NCBI GenBank assembly: GCA_020746105.1
Contig: CM036633.1
Span: 13,500,501 to 13,564,500 of the forward strand
DNA from: Trogon surrucura
Lineage: Eukaryota; Chordata; Aves; Trogoniformes; Trogonidae
Length of the DNA: 64,000 nucleotides
Direction of reading: 5' to 3'
How positions within the stretch are numbered: the stretch's first letter is position 1; every line of letters begins with the position of its first letter. The notes below the pieces were generated by a model. It was given only the letters and a program-made list of their open reading frames with translations. It did not search any database and was not told the origin of the DNA. This document shows positions 23,301 to 36,059 of this stretch, one piece after another. The position numbers were made by a program, and so were the translations under genes.

Positions 23301-26109
23301 CCTGGGAGCAGCGACTGTGTGTGCTGGCCCCATGAAGCTTCTCTTAATGGAAATAATATTTATTACAGAAAAAAAACCACCAAAAAACAAAAAAATCCTG
23401 AAACGTATTGAAGAATAGTGAGACCATCACATTAGGCACATGCCCCTGCTTGTCCTGCTTGCCAAATATTTGACCGTGTGACCTCTGGTAGGTCCCATCT
23501 TCCTTGAAGTCATTCGAGATGCAGAAGCACATTGTTCTCTTGCAGTTACTTGCTCACGGGCTCTCTCTTGAAGCTGGAGGGATGCACCCGGCGGGAGGGA
23601 CCCGGGCAGCAGCACCCTCATCGTTTTGGTGACCCCACATAACAAAACAGTCGAAGTCATCGCCTGCAGGTCGTTATCCTGCCATTCTGTCACATCCAGT
23701 AACCACCACCTTCCCCTTCTGACAGCAAGCCCGAGCAAAATGCACGATCTGATGGGCAGGGGCTGCGAGTTCCCAAGCGGAGAGGATTTGAGGATTTAGA
23801 GACAATTAGCTTTTATGCTTCTGCGTGTGCCGCGCGGCTCGGGACCAGCATGGGACTCGGGGGGCAGTGGCCTCCTCAGCTGGGCAGCATTTCAGCGTGG
23901 ATTTAAGCCTTTCCAATGAGGCGCGAGGCGTTTGCAATGATACTGTTAATTTAGAGAACCTTTAGAGTGACTTCTGCCCCGTAATCCGTGTCAGTATAAC
24001 TTCCCACCCTCGGGCAGGCAGATCATGCCAGGGAGTTTGAGTGGAAATAAAGCATCCGTGTCTAAACGGAGAGGAGCGAAGCGACGCCAAAGGCCAGGCG
24101 AGGGAACACCGAGCACGATGGGCTCCTCCCCGCGTGAGTTGACAGCAGAGCCGGCCAGTGGGGTGGGGTGAGATGGGATGAGATGAGGGTAGGGCTCTGT
24201 CCGGGTCAGCAAAGACTACAGAGAGCAGATGCATTACTTATTTATGCAGCCTGGTTCCCGGTGTGACAGAGCACAGCGGGGAAAAAAAAGCTAAAATGAC
24301 AGTAATTAGAACAGATCCGCGCTCGGTGACCCGGAGAAAAGTGAAAACCCGGGAAGATAATCATGAGCGAAAGAGGCAACACAAAGCCGAGAACGGTGAC
24401 GGTTACACTTTGAATGAGAGGACAAGCTCCTAAAGCAAACTAGCTCCTGGAAATCCCATTAACGCTGACAAATATCCAGCTCCAGGATTCGGGAAGTATC
24501 ACAGTGAACATCTGTTCAGGTAAATAACGAGGACGGATCCCGTCTGAAAATGCTGCCTGCTCCTCCTGTTCATGCAGGCCGCCTGTTAAAATCGCTCGCT
24601 ATCATTACGGCGCTAACGATGATAATATTCTCCGTGGTCGGGGATTATTGAACACCTGGCTCCCGGCAGTAAGTGCTGCGTGGCACCATGACTGCTCCTG
24701 CAACAGCAGCTCTGAGGATAACCGCCCTTCTTGGCTTTAAGGATGATAGATTACCGAAGAGTTGTTGTGTTTATCAGCCCTTGAAAATGGGCCAGATTCC
24801 AGTAAATTCAAGTCTGGATTCTCTTCTAATTTGCTTCCTGCTCCATCTGGCTATTTCTGGTCAGGTTTTAAATCTGAACAAATTTTGGTCCTCTGATGTT
24901 TCTTGCAACTGCTTTGGGTTTGTTAGTTTTTAACGAGGAGGCCCAGCTCATGAGCTGCAAGAGACCTCGAAGGTCGTGTCTGAAGACAGCGTTGAGTGGA
25001 GGGGCTCATTCAACATCTCCATTTTGTAGGCATCCCGCTCAAGCAATTTATAGCCGTAAAAATAACCTTGCAGAGGAGCCCTGCTCCTCCAGGAGAGCTG
25101 GGATGCTCAGGCTGACTTTAGACTTGGCAGTCCTGTTGACTCTGTGAGGTCTTCTGGTTGACTTTGACTTCTGTGGAGGTAACTGGAGGTAGGTCAGCCT
25201 CCTGATTTCTCCAGGGATCTTGTCTGCCTTTGGAGGGCAGGTTGACAGCATTGTCTCTCTCTCGTCTGTGGTGATGTGTCAAGTGGCATCTATCTGGACT
25301 GCTTTGGTACAGGAAGATCATGGCAATTTGACCTGAGTTGCCAGAGGACAAAGCTGTGTCATGAGTGCCTGGCCGTAAGCGGACGGGCAGAAGATTGCAG
25401 CCTGATCCATGTGCACAGGAATGGTGGTTATTCAGGGCTGGCTTGGGTGCTTTTCCAGGGCCTTATTCATGTGTGAGGCCCATTCATGTGTAAAGGAAAA
25501 GGGCGTCGCACTGGAAGCGCCGTGCATGAATCGAGCCCCCCAATGCAACCGTCCCTCCGGCGCTCGCTGGAGCTGTCTTACGAGTGATGGCTCCGGTGGC
25601 CCTGCTCTCACCAATGCCCTGAAAAGCAGCAGCTCCTGTCCTCAGCACGTTTGCAGTTCCCACGGTGCTGGGTGTATGCCTCAGCCTGAGAAGCGAGAAG
25701 GAGGTTTCAAGCCACAGTGAACGTTTCTTCCCGCGGTTGGCATGGGCTGGACATGGCCGCAGGGAGATGGAGCAGGACCGGGAGGTGGGCTTGGGTTGAG
25801 CACCAAGAGCAATGTCACCTGTTTGAGAAGGACCACAGTGGGAAGGAATTCAAGCAGTTCTCGTATGCTCTGGGGAGCTGTGAGCGTTTGTGGGGATTTC
25901 CTGGGGGTTTGAGGACAAGTTTTAGTTCGGGGGTTACTGTGGTGTCCTTTTGACAGGAGGTGAAGTGAGGGGTGCAGCCCTGTTACCCCTCATGAATAGG
26001 GGTGGCAGCAAGACCACCCGAGCTATGGCTTAGAAGCTGAGGCTCCTGCTTAATTTTTGCTTTCACTAGTCCTGACACAGAGGGACTTATCTGTCCATCC
26101 TGAGTAGTC
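20323..26109. other. Unique intronic DNA
   Basis: No exon was recognised. The block holds a tandem 18-bp duplication at 21256-21291, T- and A-rich runs (20889-20904, 21407-21432, 22950-22964, 23130-23144), and a CpG-containing, non-repetitive stretch at about 23780-24660. None of the open frames coincides with a known domain. Confidence 0.5.
21256..21291. repeat. Tandem duplication of an 18-bp unit
   Basis: The unit tctgctcagagttaaata (21256-21273) is followed directly by tctgctgagagttaaata (21274-21291), with one C/G difference. The head-to-tail arrangement suggests replication slippage. Confidence 0.9.
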
Positions 26110-26240
26110 CCAGCATCCCTGTGGCTGCGCTGGACTCTCTCCAGCAGTTCCCTGTCCCTCTTGAGCTGAGGGGCCCAGAACTGGACACAATATCCCAGAT
26201 GTGACCTCACCAGGGCAGAGCAGAGGGGCAGGAGAGGTAT
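26110..26240 (-). mobile_element. CR1 fragment from the region 3' of the RT domain
   Basis: Read on the minus strand the segment encodes a stretch like [19 protein letters not shown] followed by [13 protein letters not shown]. This matches the same region of the well preserved CR1 at 38.5-40.7 kb (residues about 512-542 of its frame). The left boundary lies near ccctgtggctgcgctgg on the plus strand. It lacks both the RT core and the 3' tail, so it is an internal fragment or the rest has decayed. Confidence 0.85.
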
Positions 26241-26819
26241 AGAGGAATAGAGGTATATAGAGGAAGAAGAGGGTATAAACTCCGAGTGAAGGAGCACAGT
26301 TGAACAGCGAGGGCTCCTGCCTGGGTTGGGGTGTTGTGGCTGCAGCAAGGGGTGCAGAAACCGGCTCAGAGCGAGCCAGATGTGGTTGCTTTGATGCCCA
26401 GAGCCATGTGGGCTGTGTTTTGGGGACGTGGTGCCATCCCTGTGCAGGCAGAGTCTGCTGCCCTCCTCCCTGAGGAGCTTTCCAACAAGACCAAGGTTTC
26501 TCCCTGGCTCTAGTCGTTCCCTGAAGGCAGTGGGTGCAGTGGGATGAACCTGGAGGAGGAGAGCTGGAAGAGATCCTACTTCTTTTCTATTATTTTGTGC
26601 TTCTTGTAGGATTATATGTTATTTTATCCTTTGATGTAAAGAGTGTTAAGTGTTTCGGAAGTGCCGGAACGTGGAGAACAAAGCATGTCAGTGAGTCCCT
26701 TGTCTCCAGGCTGGCTGACAACCCTCTGTTCTGGCTCATTTTTGGTGTCATCAATCACGAGTACCAAGACAGCAGCCTCGCGGTGCCCTGTGTGCACCGC
26801 GGAGCTCATCGAGTGACCT

Positions 26820-27240
26820 ATTAGTGCTTTCAGTTAATTCTGGTGACATATTTATAGCGGGGAGATCTACAGCACCGATTTCCTACAGGACACATCATGA
26901 TTTGACATCAGATTAAGTTATAGAGTACCTTTTCCTGGCTCGATCAATGGGTAGAGTCAAACAGGGCCTCGTCTACATGCAGATGAGGAGGATTAGATTT
27001 AAATCGGCAAATGTCAGTAATGGCTGTTTTTCCCACCGAGGGGAGAATAGGCAGGGAAAAATTTCCATCATTAATAATTGAAGCTTATAGAGGGGGAGAA
27101 AAAAATGAACGTATCATGTACCGCTCCTGCAGATAACAGGGGCCTCGTTTTTGCTGATAATTCTGTCTGGCAGACAAGTGCTAAAAAATTATGATGATTA
27201 TCACTGGGTTTCTGAATCTGTTATGAATCTTGTGCAGTCA
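26820..27240. other. AT-rich single-copy block, candidate conserved non-coding element
   Basis: The block is non-repetitive, with many TAAT, ATTA and GATTA cores and a run of short A/T tracts, and stands out from the GC-richer sequence on either side. No transposon similarity was seen. Regulatory function is inferred from composition only. Confidence 0.3.
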
Positions 27241-27946
27241 TGGAATATTTTAACAAATGCCCTTTTGTAGCGGAGCTGAAAATACTACTGATGGCCCAAA
27301 AACGCCTATAGAAAAATACAGACAAAACCGTTGGAAATGAGGGTTGGAATAATTGACCAAAATGAGGAGGTTGACTGCTTTGGGTGCAGACTTTGTAAAG
27401 CGGGGTGACTGGAGCGGGTGACCTTTTCCCTCGGGGGGTGCTGGAGGATGGGAAGACCAGGAGATGGGGATGGCTCTGAGAGGCTGAGGCTGCCCAGAGG
27501 TTAGCGAAAGACCCCCAGAAGCAATCAGAAAGGAGCTTTTTGAAGCAATGCAATGTGTGAAAAGCCAAAGCTGTGTTTCTACAGGTTCAAGAAAGAGTTT
27601 ATTTTCAGGGAAGGCTTCCAGTGGTAGCAATGGGTTTATATATACAAGCCGTACGTGCTGGGCTTGCTGGCAAGGAACCACTTGCCCATCCTATGTCCGT
27701 AAAATGTTTTGGTCGCTCTTCGTTGCTGCTCCTCTTTATGCTGCCAGTATCGTCTCCAGGCTGCAAAGCACTGGAGGTTGTGGTGCTCTGCGGCGAAGTT
27801 CTGAGCTTTGTGCTCGCTTTACACCCAAGAGCCTTTAACCCCAGCAAGCACTCAGACAGCAAGCCCGTGTACATCAAGCGGGAAATCGCACACGAAAAGA
27901 AGCGAGTGTGAATTGCTAATTAACTAAATTTGCAACTGGTACACAC

Positions 27947-28072
27947 GAGTTAAAGGGCATGTGATTTATCACCTGTCAGTAAAAATACTGATTGTAGCTT
28001 GTGCTCCCAGTACTGTGGTGTGTGCATAGCTCAGCTGTGGAGTTAAAGGGCATCTGATTTATCGCCTGACAC
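27947..28072. repeat. Direct duplication, 33-bp unit with 93-bp period
   Basis: Copy 1 at 27947-27979 begins gagttaaagggcatgtgatt and copy 2 at 28040-28072 begins gagttaaagggcatctgatt. Both continue with a tatc(a/g)cctg segment. About 29-30 of 33 positions agree. The 60 bases between are unrelated, so this is a spaced local duplication. Confidence 0.85.
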
Positions 28073-30243
28073 CAGCATTACTCGTTAGAGCCATCACGGC
28101 TGCGACCGCAGAGACACGTTCCTGTTTTCACCGAGTAGCTATTTACTTGGTTATTCCTCCAGCACAGACACATGAGGAGGTCTTTGCTTCAATAAAGAAA
28201 GGAAAGTTACAGTGAAAGCTGCTTCTCCCTGGTTGAAAGGGAGGTCTGGAGTGCAAGATGAGGCATGATAAGCCTCAAGTACGTCAGTGGGTGAGAGCCC
28301 TTCTCCTTGTGTTTCAGGGCTTCAGGTCTGGTGTCGGCCAGAAGTGCCGCAGTGGCCTCCCTTCCCATGTTTGCAGTCCACAGCCTTGGCTTGAGCAATT
28401 GATTTGCGATGGTGTTGAGGCCCCGGAAGGACTCAGTGATAATTAATCAGATCTGCAAATGCTCATGGGTGCATGGTTCACCTGACTCCTCTTGGTTGTA
28501 CCTGGAGGTTTAAGTGGGTACACTGAGACCAGACTTTAGGAAACCCCTCTAATTCCAGGTTCCTTCCTAGATATTAGGAACTTCGGTTGTGCCTGCTGGC
28601 CTCAGTGGAGTTTAAGCTTTTATTACTTACAAAACTAGGTCCTTGTGGCTAACAAAAACAACCTCCTCTCCCATTGTAGCGTAGGTAAAACTGGCCTATT
28701 CCTGGTCAGATAAAAGTGTTACTGGGTTTGATGCATGACCAAATCAGCCCCATTATCAAAATTTATCAGGTGCTGGTTTCCAGGGGGCTGTGTAGGAATC
28801 TGCAGGAGCAACGTGTTCATTGTATGTGGAGAGATTGGCCAAGCTGAATTCCACCCTTTGGTATCAACAGATACTTGCAGTTGTCACCCCATATTTTTCT
28901 ATCTGTGTTCTCCACTTTTGTGACCTGGTAGACTTGAGGGAAGTTTTGAGTTTTACGTGCTTGTCTCAAGTCTTAGGTGCTGTCTGAGGAAAAGCAGCTG
29001 TTGTTTAAGTGGGGTAGATGAGTTTCTGCTCTTCCCTGTGAGCCTGGGCTGAAGTGGTGGACCTGCCAGACACGGGAGCTGTGCTGCTGGAGGGGGCTTA
29101 GCTGTGAAACGCTCCTTCCTAGCTCCAGTCCTCTTACCCAAAGGGTCCTGTGACCATTGAACCTATCACCTTCCTTGGTTCGGTGTGATCTGCCACAACT
29201 TCTGTCAGGCTTAGTGATCAGCGCTGCAAAAATGCAGTTCGAGGGGTGTGAGAAACGACGCCGACGCAGTTCGTACCCTTTGGGTCCACCAGAACGGAAA
29301 TGTGGTGGCTGGATCATTTCAACCTTGACTTGCCGTTAAATGTCAAGATAGGTTGAGGTTGGTTTTTTTTTTATGTGATATGACAGGTTTTGGAGTATGT
29401 AGTGTAAAGCATTGACAACTTTTCTATAAATATGCACGTAGTCATTGCTGTTGGCTGCATCAAGAGGATCAGTAAGAAAGCTCTGTGGACCACAAAAACC
29501 TCATTACATAATGTCTGGAAATACAAGACATATATGAGTTCAAGTAAGAGATACAGTAAATCATGAGGCTCTTGAGAATAGAGGAAACTCTTTTAAGTGG
29601 GGTTTAATTACCAAGCTCAAAAAAATCTTTTAACCCAATGCTGAGCAGAAGTCGTTGCTGGCGGGAAGGGTTGGGTGCTGGAGCTGGTATTTTCAGCTGT
29701 ATCAGTTCCTGGATAAGGTCTCCAAAAAGCCCTCAGATGATGAGCAGAAGCTCAAGGTGGTGGGAAGGCACCTCTCTGCTCCCCATCCAGTGAGTTAGAG
29801 CAGCACTGAAAGGTCCCACGAAGGGCAGGAGTGAAGCCCTGCCTCCAGCTCATCGCCTTGCTCTTCCCCTCTGCTCTCCGGTGCGATCTTGCCCTGCTAG
29901 TTCCTCTTTTTTCATGTGTGCATCTGGTTATTAGGTTTGCTCCTTGTACTCCCCAAGACCCATGTGTCGTGATTTAGTTACCATGGGTGGTTATTTTTTA
30001 AAGGTTCTGGTAGTCTTATTTCTTTGTGTTCTTCTCCCGAGTGTTTTGTAAATCTGGGCAATTATAAGGGCAATTAAAGTGTCCTACCAGCAAGGGAAAT
30101 ACTACATCAGCTTTTTATCTTTTCTACCTAAAAATAAATGTCTGTTGAGGCCTTTGCCACAGCCAGGGGCTCCGAGGAGGTGAGGGAATGAAAAATGGAC
30201 AACGCAATATAGTTTTGCCGTTACCTCAGCTGAAGGATGGAAG

Positions 30244-30641
30244 GAATCACAGCATGTTAGGGGTTGGAAGGAGATAATCCAGTCCAACCCCTGTGCCAGA
30301 GCAGGTTCACCCCGAGCAGCAGGTTGCACAGGGTGGCGTCCAGATGGATTTCGAATATCTCCAGAGACAGAGACTTCACAACCTCTCTGGGCAGCCTGTT
30401 CCAGTGCTCTGCCACCCTCCAAGTTCAAGAAGTGCTTCCTCACATTTAGATGGAACCTCCCCTGTTCAAGTTTGTGCCTGTTACCTCTTGTCCTGTCACT
30501 GGGTACCGCTGAAAAAAGACTGGCCCCATCCTCCTGCCACCCACCCTGTAAATATTTATAAGCCTGGATAAGATTCCCCCTCAGTCTTCTCCCAACTAAA
30601 AAGCCCCAAGGTCCCTCAACCTTTCGTCGTTAGAGAGATGA
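30244..30641 (-). mobile_element. CR1 LINE, 5'-truncated, about 400 bp
   Basis: On the plus strand it starts with a decayed terminal repeat (gaatcacagc) followed by gttggaaggagataatccag. It then carries the standard antisense CR1 3' sequence, including atctccagagacagagac, ctctgggcagcctgttccag and agaagtgcttcctcac, and ends near tagagagatga. In sense orientation it would encode the C-terminal end of ORF2, but frame breaks are expected. It is better preserved than the relics at 36 and 47 kb. Confidence 0.9.
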
Positions 30642-31164
30642 ATCAAGGCAGCGCATTTATTTGACAGGGAATACTTTGTGTACTAGTGTAATCTGTTGAT
30701 CTGAAAATTAAATCACTTTCTTCTTCATCTTCTGTGCCATTGATCTCCGAGTCATTAGTGAAAGTACAAGCTGTCACGGTGACATGTCCCTGTGCCTCGC
30801 ACAACCCTCACGGAGGAGAACGCACATCAGCCGATGCTTTTATTCGTGTGCGTCAAATGTGAGCTGTACTTGTCCCCAGACTGTGTTACCTATAAGAGGA
30901 GAAGGGAGGAGCTGAAAGACTTAAAAATTTTGTTTCTTTTCCCCCATAGTTACCATTTTTCATGTGTTTTTTTTCACAGTTGACTCCCGTGCAGTGGGGT
31001 CAGCTCTGCTGCCCGGGAGCCGGGGTTTGTGGCGGTCGGGTGTGAGGAGCTGGTGGTGGCAGGGCTCTGGCGCGGAGCAGGAGGCTCCTGCTCAGCCCCG
31101 GTGCTCCCCATTCCTGGGCCCTGCGTGGGCAGGAGGGGAGCAAGGAGAAGCTGGGAGCTCCATG

Positions 31165-31275
31165 TTGGTCTGTGTACACATACGTGGTTATATATGTGTG
31201 GGTGTAGTTGTATGTATATTTATGGACATAAGTAATAAGTGTGTGTGTGAAGCTGGGTGTGCATATGTGTGCATA
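31165..31275. repeat. TG/TA-rich low-complexity tract
   Basis: Interrupted TG and TA dinucleotides (tatatgtgtgggtgtag, gtgtgtgtgtgaag, gcatatgtgtgcatatata) over about 110 bases. It is a degenerate microsatellite. Confidence 0.75.
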
Positions 31276-34200
31276 TATAAGTTCGGTGATACTTTAGCTT
31301 TGCTCAGCCTCACCTACTGTGTTTTCCTGTGGTAGAAACAACTAGAGAGGCTTTAGAGATGCAGAGAAAAATGAAAATTTGAGAAAGTCCGCTGGAAAAC
31401 TTCAGCAATTGACTTACTTAAACATTTGCTCTGTAAACAGAATTCAAGGCAACCTTGTATATTGAGGTAGGAGAAATACATATTTCTTTTTCCCCATCCA
31501 CCAGCTACATGTGCATTTCCTGACATCCTTTCTGAGCGAGCACCCCTGGAAGTTGTCCCGTGCCCACACCACAGGGACGGTGTGACTGCCATACCCCAGG
31601 GCAGCCCCGCACACAGGGGCTGTGCCTGCAGCTCTTCTCTGCATGGGTCCCTCCGTCACCGCAGAGAAAGCACGAGCTGTAGAAAAGTGAGATGTAGTGC
31701 TGTACGACCAGCTACGAGCTGAGAAGGATGTGTTTTTCGGAGAAAGCGTTGCAGCCTTGTTGTCCTTTGTGGCAGGAGTGGCCGTGGGCACCATGCCGGG
31801 GCTGGCACCCTCTCCAGCATGTCCACCCTCAGCTTTCCAGCGAGGAGCTTTTATGCTGCTGAAGCTATTAGTTAAAACCCTCTTTTGCTGGTTTACTCCA
31901 GCTATGAGCGCTCCGTCGGAAACCCTGGTCTGCTCTTTGCCCGTGAGTGCGTCGGGGATGCAGGCAGTGTGCGGCCCGAGCACGGCCAGGGAGGGATGTG
32001 CCCTGGAGGAAGGTGGACATTGAAACCACGGGGCAAAATAAGACAGCACGTGGTATTTGGGATTGAATCTTCCAGCTGCCTTTCAGTTGGTTTATGGCAT
32101 TTCATCGCTGTGCGGTGGGGATGGGCGCAGGAGGGCACGGGGAGCCTGCGGTGCTGCATCCCCTACAGCATCACCCGCCTCCTGAGCTCCCGGCTGGTTT
32201 TCCTTGGTCGAGCAGGGTGTGCCAGGGACAGGTGCCAAAAAATCAGCCCCCCGTTTTCTTCTGGGAAGCAGGGCGGGCAGGGAGCACACTCCGAACTGTG
32301 GGCAAGGGGCTCGGTTTCTCCCACCTCTGGGAGGGATGAAGAGAAGAGGAAAGAAACAATAATATTTTTACACTTACTGTAACTCAGGTTCAGTTTCGTA
32401 TTTCATTAATTATTGTTTTGTCATGTTAGGAGCCTGGGGAAGAAAACATTAATCACAGGTTTTGCTGAGTGCTGTTTCAGTAAGTAAATTAATTTCAGAC
32501 GGGAAACTTGTTTGTGTGGAGATTTGGCTCCTTCCCGCTGTCGGCAGGCGAGCTGGCCGGGCTTCCCGGCACCCCTCCGAGCCCCGGGCTGTCCCCCACC
32601 CGCTGAGCTTTTTGGCACGTTTTGGCCGCAGCCTTCGCCGCCGTGAGCGGAGCTTGCAGGTCCCGTTGGGTTTTCTTTTGCTTGTTTTTGTTTTCTTTGT
32701 TTGTTCTTTAATAACTTCCGATAAAAGCCAAGGCACTGAGATGCCTGTTGCGCCTGGGGCGGGAGGCAGGGGAGGTGGTAGCAGCCATGGGATGCTGCAA
32801 AAATCCAAACCGGCTGGTGCAAAACTCTTCTGGCTGCGCAACAGGAATCCAGTGGCAGGAAAGAGGATGAACCTGTTGCTCCTACCCCCCCCTCCATCCT
32901 CTCAGTCCCAAATCCTTGCTCCTCAGTTGACCAGCTGTGTCCCATGGCCCTCCCCGTGCTGCACCGGGGCTGTTTCCTTCTGCCCACCATCCTCTTCGTG
33001 TGCCAGCTCTTGGCGCTAGAAAATTGCAACAACACATTTGCATCTTTCTTTTTTTTTTTTTTTTAATAAATCAAAGCCAGCGTTTCTTCATCAAGGAAGG
33101 GAGTGCCGAGGTAGTTCTGATTAATGGCGTGCAGCGTGCTCCCCCCAACTCCCAGGGATTGTTCTCTCTCCATCTTAAAAGTAAGGATCTGTGCTGGTTG
33201 TGTACGGGTCAGAGCAGTTACAGCTCAGCTACTCAGAGGAAACCTCCCAGGTGCTTATTTTGGGGGAGGGCTTTGCATCCTTTCTCACTTCTGGAGTCTG
33301 TGACCCCAGACAAAAATAAACACCATCTAACTGTTCCTACTCCAGGGTTATTTCTGGCGGCATCGCCAAGTAACTGAATTTCAGAGGGCTGTGAGTGTGC
33401 GTATGTAAAACAGTAGATCTCAGTAAGATAATCAATTATATGCAAGAGGAAACCAGAACTTTTTCCATGGGCTTTATCAGATATTGTGGTCAGTCAAGGC
33501 AATTCAAAGCAACTCGGAACCCTATTACATTCATTCTTGCTATAATCACTCCATCTCTGTTTACCATATTCAGTTAAAGTGGCTTGTTTGCTACATCCGC
33601 TCCCCTGCCAAAATAACCTCATTTACTCTTGCAAACGGCTTCTGTTGCTGCTGCCGCTGTAGTGCTGCTGCACTGAAAATACATTCTTGGCCGCAGCCCT
33701 GAGGTTTGGATATATTGCTCTTTGAATCCTGCCGTGGCGTCAATTGGTTGGCGTTCTCATTCACTGTCATATACCATTTGAATGATGGGAAGTTGATTTT
33801 TGGTTGTTTTGCTTTGGTTTTTTGTTGTATTCTTTTTTAAACATGGGTTTTGCAAATAGCCTCTGAGCTGGAGGGGCTGCTTCCTTGAGGTGCTGGTGCT
33901 CGGTTGGCTTTTTTTTTTTTGGTTTGCTGGTGTTTTTGTCGTTTGTGCAAATTTCACCTTGCAACAGAAGACTCTCGTTTAAAAACTCACGAGTCGCTGC
34001 TGAAAGGAAGGTTGGACCCAAAGTTGGCAGGAGTCTGCTACGGCTGCGGCAGCGTATGCAGAAGGAGGGTTTGCCTGCAGAACGTGCAACCATCACCAGC
34101 CAGCGAGCAGCCTGGCCTCTGGGGAGCTGTGTCCTTCAGCTCATTCCCTCCTGCCCCTTGGATTTTTTTTGCCTCTGTCACATGCAGGACGCCCTGCTGC

Positions 34201-35203
34201 GACGGCTCAGTTTGGTGCAAGGTGCTGGAGGTGATGCTGGAAGAGCTGCCCCTTTTGGGGCAACAGGGAGGAAGGGAAGGAAACCCGGCCCCAAAAAATG
34301 GGGTTTTACCTTGCGTTTTCTCTTCGCTGTGGCTCAGCCCTTGCTGCTCACCCTGGCGGGTTGCCTGAGCGTGGCCAAGCGTCACCCAGCCCTGTGGCCA
34401 TCGGCACCAGTGCTGGATGTGTCCATGGAGCGAGCAGCAGGTGACCCCACTCTCCCTTGGTCCCTTGACCTTGGTGTCCATGGCGTGTGGAGGTCTATCC
34501 TGTCCCATGGGCTGGGCAGCAAGGGACCTGCTGTTTTTGGCAGTGTTGTGACCTGTGCTGTCCCTTTTGAAGGAGAACGTTGCTGCTGCTGGTTGCTTTA
34601 TTGGTGATGGACAATGCCAAGACAAAGAATGACATGATACACCCAGCTTTTATCATCTGTGCGTTCTTGGTGCAACCAGAATTGCCTTTTCCTGGCTACG
34701 AAGCTCATATCTCCCTGGTCCCTGAGGACCTGGGGCCACTTCGTAGCGTGTCCCCCCACCTAGGATGGATGGAGCACTAGGAGGCTGGAACTCGTGGTGG
34801 GATTTCAGGTCTCCTTGCTGGACACCTGGATTTTCTCCCCTCCTTCCCAACCAGGCTTTTCCCCCCAGGTTGGAGCAGTTGAGGTGAACCATGGCCTGGT
34901 GGAAAGGAAGAGCTTTGTCTCCTTGAAGCTCAGGAGATGGCTGTGGAGACAACGCTCCCAACACAACCCACAGCAGGGATGGGGATATAGTGCTTACAAG
35001 TTTCTCATGCTTCTTGGCTCAAAATGTGATGATGTTAGTGCCCTGAAATGAAAAAATGAACCGTCTTAAAAACACTGCGGGGTTTTTTTGGTTGTTTTTT
35101 TAGGTGGTGTGGAATGAAACTTCCTGTAGGTATAAATCTAAAGCCAGAGGTGAATTTGTCCCACTTTGTTTCCCATAAGTATTATCTTCCACTTTGAGAT
35201 ATT

Positions 35204-35206
<3 letters not shown>

Positions 35207-35237
<31 letters not shown>
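35207..35237. repeat. 31-base T homopolymer
   Basis: An uninterrupted run of T following atatttga. No adjoining retroposon body was recognised, so it is not obviously a SINE or processed-pseudogene tail. Confidence 0.9.
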
Positions 35238-35239
<2 letters not shown>

Positions 35240-36059
35240 CCTGGCGTGCTGTGAAATTTTGCTTTCAGTGATCAAAGCCTTGATTTGTTTCGCTATGAAT
35301 TGTGCCTCTGACCCAGCCCTGAGTGGGAGCTGCATCAGCGTTACAAAACTTGTTGTCTGGAGATGCCACACTGAAACGGCAGGGCATGGGCTTGTTTGCA
35401 GAGGGTTCCTCCTTCCAGCGGGCGGGTGGGCTTCATCGCGAACGTCTTGTTGCCGTGCCAGGGATGAGCACAATTACCTATTATTTTACCACGGTAGCCT
35501 CTAAATGAGCCATTTTGGGTGAGGTTAGAGCAGTTTTTCCAGGCTTGCTGGAGATCCCGCTGCGTTTTCCTGGTTTGGCACGGGAACAGCCCTGATGCCG
35601 GGGACTTGCATCCCTCCATTGAGCAATTAATGAGTTTGTGTGTTGTCATCAGGACTCTTCCACCTCCTTTTTTGACAAAACGGAGTCTTTCCCGTTTCTC
35701 TTCCCCGAAATATCTCCATATTTCAAATGTCCTCCCTTGCCCCAGGGCCTTGCTTTCCCATCTTTCTACCCTTGGTTTTCCACTGAGAATGGGATGAGTG
35801 GAGCCGAACTCAGCACCTGAAGCAAGTGTGCGCTGACAGCGTGGGTAACACCACCAGAGTATTTTATCTATTATTTTCTGACCTGTTATTTTTGCACTCT
35901 ATCATTTTGATATCACGGAGCTTTCAGCAGAGGTTTGCGTGGGGCGGTTGACATGAGAGTTGTTCTTACGGCTTAATGTTCAGTTAATTTAAACCCTGTT
36001 AAAGTTCTAGAAGTATTTCAAACCCTTCCTTTCTGCATGGACTGTTCCACATTTGTCAT

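Larger units (their letters stand above)
26241..30243. other. Unique intronic DNA
   Basis: It contains an AT-rich single-copy block at 26820-27240 and a local direct duplication at 27947-28072. No exon, RNA gene or recognised transposon is visible. Confidence 0.5.
30642..36059. other. Unique intronic DNA with simple-sequence tracts
   Basis: No exon was recognised. It includes a TG/TA-rich low-complexity tract (31165-31275), a CpG-containing stretch at 32520-32660, and T-runs at 33050-33064, 33911-33920 and 35207-35237. Longer open frames here (for example 33885-34607) cross T-rich runs and show no domain. Confidence 0.5.

Noticed and set aside
25983-26348. 121-codon minus-strand frame as a host gene
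   Set aside because: Its recognisable part (YCVQFWAPQ and following) is CR1 ORF2, so it is a transposon fragment.
31444-32049. 201-codon open frame on the minus strand
   Set aside because: No family similarity, and it overlaps plus-strand frames of comparable length in CpG-containing non-coding DNA.
32421-33035. 204-codon minus-strand and 185-codon plus-strand overlapping frames
   Set aside because: Both read through the same GC-rich stretch and poly-T tracts. The compositional bias and lack of any motif indicate chance frames.
33885-34607. 240-codon open frame on the plus strand
   Set aside because: It begins in a T-rich run giving a hydrophobic start by chance and has no recognisable domain. 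The opposite strand carries an equally long frame.
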